A stretch of 64,000 nucleotides of DNA, taken from positions 405,429,389 to 405,493,388 of the forward strand of contig NC_081408.1 of assembly GCF_030272615.1 (NCBI RefSeq). The letters run 5' to 3'. Positions 47,139 through 57,363 of this stretch are shown here, one piece after another. The first letter of the stretch is position 1. Each line of letters begins with the position of its first letter. The DNA comes from Cryptomeria japonica (taxonomy: Eukaryota > Streptophyta > Pinopsida > Cupressales > Cupressaceae). The notes beneath the pieces were generated by a model. The model did no database searches and was not told where the DNA came from. It saw only the letters and a program-made list of their open reading frames with translations. Made by a program: the position numbers and the translations under genes.

Positions 47139-47792
47139 TTGGCTAAAGAAGATCAAAATCGTACACCTATGTCTAGCAATGATCCATCCATCCATAAGCA
47201 AATTGACTCTCCAAAGGCATCTATTCCTACACCTCCTGAAAGCTTGCAAGAACCTTCCATAGCATCCTTTCCAAATAGTGCATCCAAAGCTAAAGTTCCC
47301 CAAGGGATGATATCCAGGATTGCCATCAAACCTATTTCAGAGGATCCTATTCAAAGCTCATCTCCTTCATATCAAAGCATTAATTCATTACAAAATCCTG
47401 ATAACACTTCCTTGCAAATTGAAGTCCTCACTCATAGAACGCTTGTTAAACGTGTCCTAATAGATGGGGGAGTTGGCTTGAACATTTGCTCTATGAATCT
47501 TGTCCGTGCTCTAGGATATTTAGAAGATGCAGTTGATGTCTGAAAAAGGATCACTATAAAAGCCTATAATGAAGAAGAGCATTCATTTAAAGGAATGGTG
47601 ATATTACCCATCACAGTGGGACCTTTGCAAAAAGATACAACATGCCAAGTTGTGGACTTGGACCTACCATATAACATACTCTTGGGAGGACCATGGATAC
47701 ATGATATATAAGCTATTACATCAAAATGTCATCAATGCCTGAAATTTCCCTACAATGGGTAGGAAATCACAATATCAACAGACTCAAATCTA
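47139..47792 (+). pseudogene. Element B protease region
   Basis: A Pro/Ser-rich lead (SPKASIPTPPESLQEPS) is followed by HRTLVKRVLIDGGVGLNICS at about 47430-47490, the protease active site with DGG as in element A. After a TGA at about 47541 it continues ITIKAYNEEEHSFKGM, then YNILLGGPWIH (about 47672), where the Arg of ILLGRPW is Gly. It lies in the same frame as the rest of the B polyprotein. Confidence 0.7.
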
Positions 47793-48670
47793 GTGCAGTG
47801 TTGTAATAATCTGAAATCAGCTCAAGAGATCACAATTTCACATAACAGAGAGGCAACACCTTCAAGCACACAATTCAAGGAACAATCATTTGCATCGATT
47901 TTGTCAAACTTGGAAGAACAAATGCAGCTGAAAGATCAAGGGAACATAGAATATTTGCTATCATGGACAAACAAACAAGAGCAACTTCAAATTGAAAGGG
48001 AAGAAGAAGATGTAGTTTACACGTATGCAGGACAAATGTTAGGAACTAGCCCACTTGAATCAGAATCACATGCGACTGACATGGACTTAACCAAGGACAA
48101 TCAGGATTTTCTTATGCGAGGTCATTCTAACGAGAGTACCATTCTAGACATGGAAATACATACTGAAAGCTCTAACATCTCTATCATGATCCCCAATATC
48201 TTTGACATAATCCAACCTGAAGATCCTTTATCCTTAAGCTATCCTGAACTTATGGACTGGGAAAATGAAGGATATACTACTATTGATACCTTTCCAAATG
48301 ACCATGCCATATCCTTATATCTTAATGAAATCAAACCCACAACAACTTTCACTAGGGATTTTGCTAACGTATCTTTGAGTCAAGTGGGTGTTAAATCTCC
48401 TAGTCGCAAAAGTAAAAATAAAGAAAACAATATCAAGTCTAATGCTGAAAACCATTTCTTGGCAACATTAGATTAGAAAAAAGTAAAAACAAAGGACGCA
48501 TCGAATGGTGAAAACCTCCTTGAGGCAGAAGAAGATGGGAGATTTGACACCTTACCTGAAGTTTATCAAGAGAAGTTATCTATCATAATATCACTAGCAA
48601 AGGCAGTTATCATTGGCACAACTGATTTACATCCAACAATCTCTCTATCAGAACTAGCAAGGAAAAAATA
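47793..48670 (+). pseudogene. Element B polyprotein spacer
   Basis: An open 227-codon stretch, rich in Glu, Ser and Asn, corresponds to the A segment at 36449-37525 (shared ending theme: VKTKDASNGENLLEAEEDGR versus VKRKDVSEGENLSEAPEDGR). There is no catalytic motif. A TAG at about 48474 is the only stop seen before the RNase H region. Confidence 0.6.
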
Positions 48671-49193
48671 CTTGAAACCTTTTAAAAGATGGAAAGTCAA
48701 TTTTACCTATTCATATACAGATGTTCCAGGGTTTGATCCACATCTTACAATACATCACCCAAATATCAGTCCAAGAGAAAGCATCAATAAAGGAACACAC
48801 CATGGATCAGGAGCAGGAATTCTATTCATCACGCCACACGGGCATACAATCCCGAAAGCATACAAATTAAACTTTCCGTGTACAAACAATATAGCAGAGT
48901 ATGAAGCATTGGTAATAGGTATCAAAATGGCTGTAGAATGGAACATAACACAACTTCAGGTCTTTGGAGACTCTCAGCTTGTCATTAATCAAATCAATGA
49001 TGACTATCAAACAAAAGATGACAAACTCATGCCTTACAAAAAGATGGTGGATGATATCAAGAAATACTTTGTCCAAATCACTTTTGAACAGATTCCAAGA
49101 AATGACAACAAAGCAGCAGACGCCATGGCTACACTTTCTTCTCTATTGTAGACACAAGAAAATAAACAACGTTATGAATTCCTGGTTGAAGAG
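48671..49193 (+). pseudogene. Element B archaeal RNase H fused to RT-leading segment
   Basis: The segment starts with the residues that precede RT in element A (TYSYTDVPGFDPHLTIHH matches SYADMPRLDPDLVMHH). After about 20 residues it jumps to GSGAGILFITPHG, inside the archaeal RNase H. All of RT, the gypsy RNase H and the first RNase H strand, with its catalytic Asp (FDGS in A), are missing. The frame is kept. The remaining blocks are intact: CTNNIAEYEALVIGI, LQVFGDSQLVINQ and NKAADAMATLSS. The result is a precise in-frame loss of about 1.4 kb relative to A. Confidence 0.85.
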
Positions 49194-50517
49194 TTGTTTC
49201 ATCCCACCTTTAATTGTCCTAATTCCCAAACGATCTGTCAACTTATTGGACACAATTCCTCCCGCTATGGCCAAACTTACACATACTTGAAAGACAATAT
49301 CTTACCTCCTGACTTATCAAAAAACCAAAAGAGAAACTTTATTTGCCAATCCTCTCATTTTACTCTCGTCACGGATATCCTGTTTAAACGAGGTCCAGAT
49401 GGTACTCTCTTAAGATGTCTCGAACAAGAAGAATCTGAGAAGGCCTTAAAAGAAGTCCATAATGGAATTTGTGGCACTCATTCAAGTGGTCTTACCCTTT
49501 TGAAAAAACTCATACGCTTGGGCTACTATTGGCCGACTATGGAACGAGATTCTTTTAAGATAGCAAGAACATGCAAACAATGTCAAATCCATGGGAACTT
49601 GATCCATGCACCAACACAAGAACTACATGCTTTAGAAACATCTTGGCCTTTTTGTCAATGGGGACTTGATCTAGTAGGAAAGATAAATCCTTCCTCATCT
49701 AATGGACACAAATTCATTCTTGTAGCTACAAAATATTTTACAAAATGGATTGAAGTGACACCTCTCATAAATATCACAGGAAAACAAATTGTTGCATTTA
49801 TCTTTAATTACATCATCTATCGCTATGGAATACCAATGACCATTATCATTGATAATGGACGACCATTCAAAAATCAAGATGTACAAGAGCTATGTGAGAA
49901 GTTCAAAATCCAACACAAATTCTCCACACCATATTATCCACAGGGAAATGGGTAGGCAGAAGCATCTAACAAAACTATTCTGAAAATCCTTAAAAAGACA
50001 GTGAACGATGTCGGGAAAGATTGGCATATTCAACTAAACCCTGCTCTATGGGCCTACCGCACCAGTATCCGCACACTGATAGGTGCCACACCTTTCTCTC
50101 TTGTATATGGATCAGAAGCCATATTGCCAATCGAAGTAGAGATACCTTCTCTACGTGTATCACTAAAAGGTCTCATCCCAAATGAAGAACAAAGAGTATC
50201 TAGACTGCAAGAGTTAGAATTGATCCATGAACACAGACATAATGTCTTTGATCATCTAAAGGTATATCAACAAAGAATGTGCCAGAGCTATAATCACAAG
50301 GTCAAACCCTAAATCTTTCAAGTTAGAGAACTAGTGCTAAAGGAAAATCCACGCAACTAGGCAGATCGAGAAAAGAAAGGAAAATTTGAACCAAACTGGT
50401 TAGGTCCGTTTGTGGTCACAACCGTATTTGGATCAGGAGCATATCACCTATCAACATAGGATGGAGATCAACTTTAAGAACCTATCAATAACATGCACCT
50501 GAAGAAATTCTATGTCT
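49194..50517 (+). pseudogene. Element B integrase, nearly intact
   Basis: The HHCC domain is complete (VHNGICGTHSSG with CKQCQIHG). The core has WGLDLVGKI, IIDNGRPFKN and, after a TAG at about 49954 (former Gln), AEASNKTIL, so D, D and E are all present. The tail runs [17 protein letters not shown], then after a TAA at 50310 continues to NWLGPFVVTTVFGSGAYHLS and ends about 50517. Only four or five stops interrupt it, and all lie in one frame. It is the best-preserved integrase in the window and keeps residues that A and D have lost. Confidence 0.85.
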
Positions 50518-51703
50518 CAAAAATGAAAAAAAATAAAAATAAAGTGAAAAAATCTGAAAAAATAAAAAACAGTGAAAAATCAGAAAAATAAAAAACAGTG
50601 AAAAAAAAAATCAAAAAAGTGAAAAAGCAGAAAAAAAAAAAATCCAGAAAAAGTGCAATAAAAACAGATGGTGAAAACCTAGCAAATAAGTGCTATCTGT
50701 CTGCTAGCTCTTCCATCTATTAGTTCATGCATCTGTCTGCTTGCATTCATCTTCCATCAGTGCTATACATGACCATCAAAAGCCTTTATACATACGTAAG
50801 CATCCCAGGTGGCTTCTTTCCATGACTTTGTTTCTAGACTTGGGGCAAAATCCTACACCTAGTTGGGGGCAAAAACTCTTGATCATTTTGAGCTTAATCA
50901 AACAAGTAGAAAAAACAGTTAGACAACTCTTATCAAGCGAAAATTGAGACACATCCAACGTTGAACACAAGATCAAACCATCAACTATCAAGATATCACA
51001 AAATCAATCTAAGCACATCACACACTTTTCAGTGGATAATATCTTTTTGAATAATGATTGTAACATGATTGTTCAACTTTTCTATATTGCTTTTCACTAT
51101 CATGATTTCTGAGTGACTCCAAGATGTCATTGACTAGAGGAACAAGGAAGGAACATGATATTTTTCTTGTCTGTTGTCTGAAAATTAATCATTAATATGT
51201 GCAAATTTGTCTCGGGACATGATCATCGAAGTATAATTGAAGACATTTCCAATTTGAGTATTGAAATGATACTGCCTATTTTATGCAAGCAACACTCAGG
51301 TCATCTCGGTTCAATTATACCTCGATGTTTGTGTTAACTTTCTATATCAAAATCCAAGAAAGTAGTGCTCAGGTCATCATGGTTTAATTATACCATCGAT
51401 GTTTGCACTCACTTCCCATATTTCAAAAGCTCAATGATGACAAAAATGCAAAATAATCCAGTGACTAGACTGGTCATAGCTTCGCGTTCCATTGCATTTT
51501 CATTTGCATTTTAGCTTGCATTTCATTCTTGCATGGGATCCTACCAGCTCCTTTTATCCAAGGTTAAATCTATCGCAGGAATCATCAAAGTATCATCACA
51601 AGTGTATACGCAATCAGAATAATGACTCATATCTCTTCATATATGGTTGACCCAGCAAAAATCTTATGCTATCTCTCTCAACAGAATAAAAAAACCATAG
51701 CTA
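50320..51703 (+). repeat. Direct repeat copy 1: integrase tail plus 3' region
   Basis: From the integrase tail (ACTAGTGCTAAAGGAAAATC, about 50331) to CTATCTCTCTCAA (51703) this segment is repeated at 52485-53922. It includes an A-rich CAGTGAAAAATCAG tract (50518-50665) and non-coding 3' sequence. Copies differ by scattered substitutions and small indels. Confidence 0.8.
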
Positions 51704-51705
51704 AT

Positions 51706-52484
51706 TGACTTATTGCCTCCTAGTAAATGCGAGTATGAAAAATGCTCTTAGATCTGATTATGCGTATTCCAGTGACTTGACTACACCTAGATGGAGGATT
51801 TGAAAGATGAAAATGCATGATCTTAGCAAGAATAACATGATTAAGCTAAGATTTAAGCTAAAATTGAGCACGATAACATTGTTAAAACTGATAAACTATA
51901 AGCTAGATGCCTATAATAACAATGCATAAGATGAGAATGAGATGGATGCAATCATGATATGAAATTGGGACCCTTTGAGCTCCAAAATGAGGTCTATTTA
52001 TAGGATTTTCCAAGGCTAGGGGTGAGGTGGTAGGAATCAACGGTCAAGATTGATCTGAAGATATCAATGGTTAAATTGGAGGAGGTTGGCAAAGGGGGTT
52101 GGATTAAAGGGAACATCTATCATCTCTATGGTGACAAGTGTCAAGAGGCTTCTAGAAGGGTTGGATGAAAGGGAACACTTAGTGACAAGTGTCACAAGGT
52201 TCTAGAAGATGTTGGATGAAAGGGGACATGGTGGTAGGTAGAATGGGTTAGGTTTAGGAGTGGTAGAAGTTAGGAGAATTTGAATTTAAAAATTCAAATA
52301 ACAAAGAAAAGGCTAATTAATCTCAACAACTCATGGATTTGATTTGTTTTAATTAATTAGGATTTAGAAGAAATGATTTTGGATGGAGGGAATTAATTAA
52401 TCAAAGGGGATGAAATGAACCTGTTTAATAAATCCTTAGATTTATTGATAAGTAGATAAAAGGGGAAATTTAATCAAATTTCAA
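51706..52484 (-). repeat. Inverted LTR fragment inside element B
   Basis: Read on the minus strand it matches the B 3' LTR from about 54610 to about 55472 (shared words include CTCGCATTTACTAGGAGGCA and GATCAATCTTGACCGTTGAT). It lacks the first ~90 bp and the last part of the LTR. It sits exactly between the two direct-repeat copies. The right junction (AAATTTCAAGTGG at about 52473-52485) lies where copy 1 has ATCTTTCAAGTTAG, suggesting a microhomology join. Confidence 0.8.
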
Positions 52485-53922
52485 GTGGGCGAACTAGTGC
52501 TAAAGGAAAATCCACGCAACCAGGCAGATCGAGAAAAGAAAGGAAAATTTGAACCAAACTGGTTAGGTCCATTTGTGGTCACAATAGTATTTGGGCCAGG
52601 AGCATATCAACTATCAACACAAGATGACGATCAACTCGAAGAACCTATCAATAGCATGCACCTAAAGAAATTCTATGTCTGAAAAATCAGAAAAATCAAA
52701 AACAGTGAAAGATCAGAAAAATAAAAATGGTGAAAAATCAGAAAAATAAAAAACAGTGAAAAAGCAAAAAAAATCAAAATCAAAATAAAAAACAGTGAAA
52801 AAGTAGAAAAATCCTAAAAAAGTGAAAAAGCATAAAATCCAAAAAAAATCAAATATCAGAAGAAGTGCAATAAAAATAGATGGTGAAAACCTGGCAAACA
52901 GGCACTATCTGTCAGCTAGCTCTTCCATCTATAAGTTCATGAATCTTCCCCCTTGCATTCATGCATTTTCCATCAACACTGACCATCATAAGCATTTGTA
53001 CATATGTAGACATCCTAGGTGGCTTCTTGCCATGGTTTGGATCATTGGATATATCATAACAACTTTGTTTCTAGGCTTGGGGCAAAATCCTGCACCAAGC
53101 TGGGGGCAAAAACTCTTGATCATTTTGAGCTTAATCAAATAGGTAGAACAAACAATTAGACAACTCTTATTGAGCAAAAACTGAGACACATCCAAAATTG
53201 AACACAAGATCAAACTATCAACTATCAAGCTATCACGAAGTCAATCAAAGCACATCAAACACTTTTTAGTGGAATAATATCTTTTGGATAATGATTTTAA
53301 CATGATTGTTCAAATTTTCTATATTGCAATTCGCTATCATGATTTCTGAGTGACTCCAGGATTTCACTGACTAGAGGAACAAGGAAGAAACGTGATATTT
53401 TTCTTCTCTGCTGTCTTAAAATTAATCATTAATATGTGCAAATTTGTCTCAGGACATAATCATCAGAATATCATTGAAGACATTTCTGATTTGCATATTG
53501 AAATGATTAATATAGCCTGTTTTAAGGAAACAACACTCAGGTCATCTTGGTTCAATTATACCTTGATGCTTGTGTTAACTTGCTATATCAAAATCCAAGA
53601 AAGTAGTGCTTAAGTCATCATGGTTTAATTATACCATTGATGTTTGCACTCACTTCCCATATTTCAAAAGCTCAATGATGACAAAAATGCAAAATAATCC
53701 AGTGACTGGTCCGGTCATAGCTTTGCATTCCATTGCATTTTCATTTGCATTTTAGCTTATATTTCATTCTTGCATGGGATCTTACAAGCTCGTTTTATCC
53801 AAGGTTAAATCTATCACATGAATCATCAAAGTATCATCACAAGTGTATACACAATTAGACTAATGACTCATTTCTCTCATGACATTATCAACCTAGCCCA
53901 AATCTTATGCTATCTCTCTCAA
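52485..53922 (+). repeat. Direct repeat copy 2: integrase tail plus 3' region
   Basis: It begins in frame as MGELVLKENPRNQADREKKG, an integrase tail with fewer stops than copy 1, runs to FYV-stop at 52680, then the A-rich tract and 3' non-coding sequence up to ATGCTATCTCTCTCAA (about 53921). It continues into the true 3' end of element B. The open frames at 52822-53142 and 53392-53613 have no motif. Confidence 0.8.
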
Positions 53923-54042
53923 TGAAATCAACATCAGCATATCCAAAAACATTCTGCAATCTTGCTATCAACAAATTGTCAGCTCTTTATCTATCAACCT
54001 TATCAAATCAAATCAATCAATCAAACCTAATCAATTCTATCA

Positions 54043-54227
54043 TGTCTTATACAGGATGAATCCTTCCTGAAACCAGATGATCTGATTCTGATTCATGTCT
54101 TATACAGGATGTATCCTTCCTGAAACCAGACGTTCTGATCATGTCTTATACAGGATGAATCCTTCCTGAAACCAAATGCTTTGATCATCATTGTCTTATA
54201 TAGGATGAATCCTTCCTGAAACCAGAC
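54043..54227 (+). repeat. Four ~48-bp tandem repeats near the element B 3' end
   Basis: The core GTCTTATACAGGATGAATCC followed by TTCCTGAAACCAGA recurs four times at 54043-54227 with variable linkers (GATCTGATTC, GTTCTGATCA and others). Tandem repeats shortly before the polypurine tract are common in Tat-lineage elements. Confidence 0.85.
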
Positions 54228-54504
54228 TGAATCTATTCAATCAAGATTTTTCAATCTTATCGATCTAAGCAATCAAGCTAATCGAAGACCTCGCATTTTC
54301 ATCAAACCATAGTTGCAGAAATCAAATCAAATCTATCGGGATATCAATCTCGCAAAAACTCCAAAGATCAATTATCTCAATCGATCTCTCGAGGGGGCAT
54401 CATCATACCGTGATTTAACAATCAAGAGCTGGGGCATCCTATCAAATCAATATCAGCATCAAAATGAGATTATTCTTTGAATCAACGTGTCATCACACCT
54501 CGCT

Positions 54505-54520
54505 TCAAAGAGGGGCAAAA
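54505..54520 (+). other. Element B polypurine tract
   Basis: CAAAGAGGGGCAAAA lies directly before the LTR start TGTATACACC at 54521 and is identical to the tract of element A. Confidence 0.85.
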
Positions 54521-55537
54521 TGTATACACCTAAAAATGGTCTAAAGATAATTAATTAAATAAGTAATTATTTAATTAATCTCTCCTTCCCAATTTAATTG
54601 AATTCACTAAGCAATTTGATTAAATTTCACTTTTCATCTACTTATTAATAAATCTAAGGATTTATTTAATAGGTTCATTTCACCCCTTTAATTAATTAAT
54701 TCCCTCCATCAAAATCATTTCTTCTAAATCCTAATTAATTAAAAAAAATCAAATTCATGAGTTGTTGATATTATTTAGCCTTTTCATATTATTTGAATTT
54801 TTAAATTCAAATTCTCCTAACTTCTACCACTCCTAAACCTAACCCATTCTACCTACCACCATGTCCCCTTTCATCCAACATCTTCTAGAACCTTTGTGAC
54901 ACTTGTCACTAAGTGTTCCCTTTCATCGTACTCCTTCTAGAAGCCTCTTGATACTTGTCATCATAGAGATGACAAATGTTCCCTTTAATCCAACCCCCTT
55001 TGCCATCCTCCTCCAATTTAACCATTGATATCTTCAGATCAATCTTGACCGTTGATTCTTGCCACATCACCCCTAGCCTTGGAAAATCCTATAAATAGAC
55101 CTCATTTTGGAGCAATATGGGTCCCAATTTCATGTCCCAATTTCATATCATTTTTGCATATCATTTGATCCCCTCTCATTCTCATCTTATGCATTGTTAT
55201 TATAGGCATCTAGCTTATAGTTTATCATCTTTAGCAATGTTATCATGCTTAATTTTAGCTTAATTGCATCTTCATTCTAGTTCATTTTCTAGAATAATCA
55301 TGAAATCATATAGCTTAATCATGCTATTCTTGCTAGATCATGCATTTGCATCATTCAAATCCTCCATCTAAGTGTAGTCAAGTCACTGGAATATGCATAA
55401 TCAAATCTGAGAGCATTTTCATACTCGCATTTACTAGGAGGCAATAAGTTGATTAGCTATGGTTTTGTCTTTCTTTGATTTAAATCTTCTAACCATGCTT
55501 GTAATGATTTATTGAGTGCATTTTGGTTGCAGGTACA
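54521..55537 (+). repeat. Element B 3' LTR
   Basis: It starts TGTATACACCTAAAAATGGT after the polypurine tract. Internal signals include a TATA-like CCTATAAATAGACC (about 55088). The end is uncertain. It probably lies between 55475, where the inverted copy stops matching, and 55537 (AGGTACA), because the E coding frame resumes just after. Confidence 0.7.
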
Positions 55538-56236
55538 GGTACACTTCAGAGAGCACGATAGCAGGCTCATTCAATATTGGTAAAGAAGTATGAAGAAAAA
55601 GTCAAAGACACTATTTTGAAATTTGCTAATACTGTGCCAGTAGCAATTGTATATTTGAACATGAAAAGAATAATGAACCTCTTGGATTATTTGAAGGAGG
55701 AAAAGGCTACTTTGGAGCCAGTCTTAGACAAGTGGATTGCAAGAGAAGTAGACTTAGAGTCAATAGATTTATTGTCTCAAGAAGAAGTAGATGTTGATGA
55801 TGTAATTAAGTCTACTTATGAATTAGTCAAAGACTTGTCTAGGTTTGCAGCTGAAAGAACAGACATTGAAAAAAATGCAGGTTTATTCCGACAAGAATAT
55901 GCCAAGGAAAAGTACGAATTGTTTCCTGGAGGTTTCCTAGGTGCCAACAAGATGAAAGACAAGGAAGTGTGGATTGAGGAGCTAAGTCATAGACTGTATC
56001 AAAGGATAAATAATATCATAAATATGGATAATACCTTTTTGTTTATTCAAACTATTGAGGAAATTGAGAAGGCAAAATCATATTTTGGCTTTTTAAAAAA
56101 TGAAGTTAAACAATTAAGGATGAAACAAAAAAGTTTGAATAAACAAAGGCTTAAGATTATCAACTTTCCTTGGCCCAATGATGAGACGTTCAAAGTATGG
56201 GAAAGCAAGTACATTTTGAAAGAGACAGGAGAATAA
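55529..56236 (+). pseudogene. Insertion E long ORF, C-terminal part
   Basis: After element B the E frame resumes: TGTLQRAR-stop-QAHSILVKKYEEKVKDTILK, then an open 219-codon stretch ending KYILKETGE. It is helical and charged: LDYLKEEKATLEPVLDKWIA, DVDDVIKSTYELVKDLSRFA, KNEVKQLRMKQKSLNKQRLK. It fits the C-terminal coiled-coil portion of the protein begun at 24919. The ORF at 2569-5789 ends in a similar helical region. The frame appears to start without ATG because its upstream part lies about 27.7 kb away across the insertion. Function unknown. Confidence 0.55.
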
Positions 56237-57358
56237 GAAGGTCCCACTAATGCTCCAGCATGTGATAGTTCATTGGCATCCTGAAGCAATTTTCTTTTTG
56301 TAACAAATTTTGGGTATTTGGAACCTCAAAGATTTCAAAATATCTTAAGACAAAGGCGCCACGTGTTAGGAACTTGCCCTTTTTTCCGTTTTCCAGCTGG
56401 ATGATGAATCAGTTATAGAAGTACGCATTCCAAAAGATGCTATGCTTCTCCCTCAAGTGCAGTCTTTTAATCAGTGTAACTTTTGGAGGGAATAGTTGTC
56501 AGTATAGGAATATTCTTCTAGGGAAGTTCGAAGCTTGTTGCATCCAAAATTATATAAAAGGATACCAGGACTACCTAGAAAGAGATCACAAAAATTTTGT
56601 AGTGAAGCTCTGGCGAAATATACACAGACTATGTTTTTGGAATTTGGAATCATTCTTATATCTTTGTAGTCTTTGATGAAGGAATAATAATATACAATCA
56701 CAATATTTAGAGCTCAGATCTGTGTTGTCTTTATGTTTGCATGTTGGTTTTCATTTTTAATTAGATAATCAAGGATTGTCTAATTAGATTATTTGTAAGG
56801 CAATTAATGGGAATGTTTTAAGTGTTTTTCTCAAGGAGGAAAATTAAATATACTTAATTCATCTTCATTGATATCAGTATATTCACATGAATTTGATGAC
56901 TAGGTCTAGTACAGATTGGAAGGTTGTGTATGTTAGGCATATACAGATTTAATAGATCAAAAATAGTGGTATGTATATAAATTATGTTGTCAGATTTCAG
57001 TCTAGTTTTTGATGACTCTGATGCTTGGATAAGGCACTGGTTTAAATTGCTAGTATTTGTGAGATCTTTGTGGTCCCATATAATCAAAACAAATGTTTCA
57101 TTCATGTTTGGTTACACTAAATTGAAGGAGTTTGCAGAAATTTGCACTGGTTTTTTGTAAACCATTTGCTAGGTTGTGAGAAAATAGTCACAATTAGGTT
57201 CACTCGCCTAAGGTTTGTAAAGCTTGTAGTGTAGGAGGTTTTTTCCTTGTAAACCTCATTGATGTTGTCTTGTTTCCTATTCTTGTTGTTCTCTTCTTGT
57301 GTAAACAAAGGCATAATTTGTGAAGAGAAAAAAAAGTAGTCAGAAATCGAGACCAACA
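56237..57358 (+). other. Insertion E 3' terminal region
   Basis: There is no coding frame. It has a TATA-like ATATAAAAGG (about 56551) and AATAATAATA (about 56685), and ends GACCAACA just before the GAGAT target duplication. It does not visibly match the 5' terminal region, so whether it is an LTR is open. Confidence 0.5.
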
Positions 57359-57363
57359 GAGAT

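Larger units (their letters stand above)
27811..55537 (+). mobile_element. Element B: rearranged Tat-like Ty3/gypsy, RT deleted
   Basis: LTR starts TGTATACACCTAAAAATGGT occur at 27811 and 54521, the latter directly after a polypurine tract. Between them lie leader sequence (about 29200-30122 and 46433-47138, split by element A), a gag-protease remnant, an archaeal-type RNase H and an integrase, nearly all in one frame (47139-50517). The RT and gypsy RNase H are missing. The 5' LTR is incomplete and fused to antisense sequence. The 3' region is duplicated around an inverted LTR piece. No target duplication was found, and the 3' end position is uncertain by tens of bases. Confidence 0.65.
23848..57358 (+). 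mobile_element. Insertion E: large element carrying an unknown long ORF
   Basis: The D coding frame is interrupted exactly here. GAGAT precedes the insertion (23843-23847) and is repeated after it (57359-57363). The ends are TGTT...AACA, as in LTR elements. Inside is one long broken ORF (24919-27810, resumed at 55529-56236), itself interrupted by elements B and A. Unexpectedly, the two terminal regions (23848-24918 and 56237-57358) do not look alike by eye, so a standard pair of identical LTRs could not be confirmed. No RT or integrase belongs to E, so it would be non-autonomous. Confidence 0.7.

Noticed and set aside
55577-56236. Independent host gene of 219 codons
   Set aside because: It begins without ATG, directly after the B LTR, and its composition continues the coiled-coil end of the E ORF cut at 27810.
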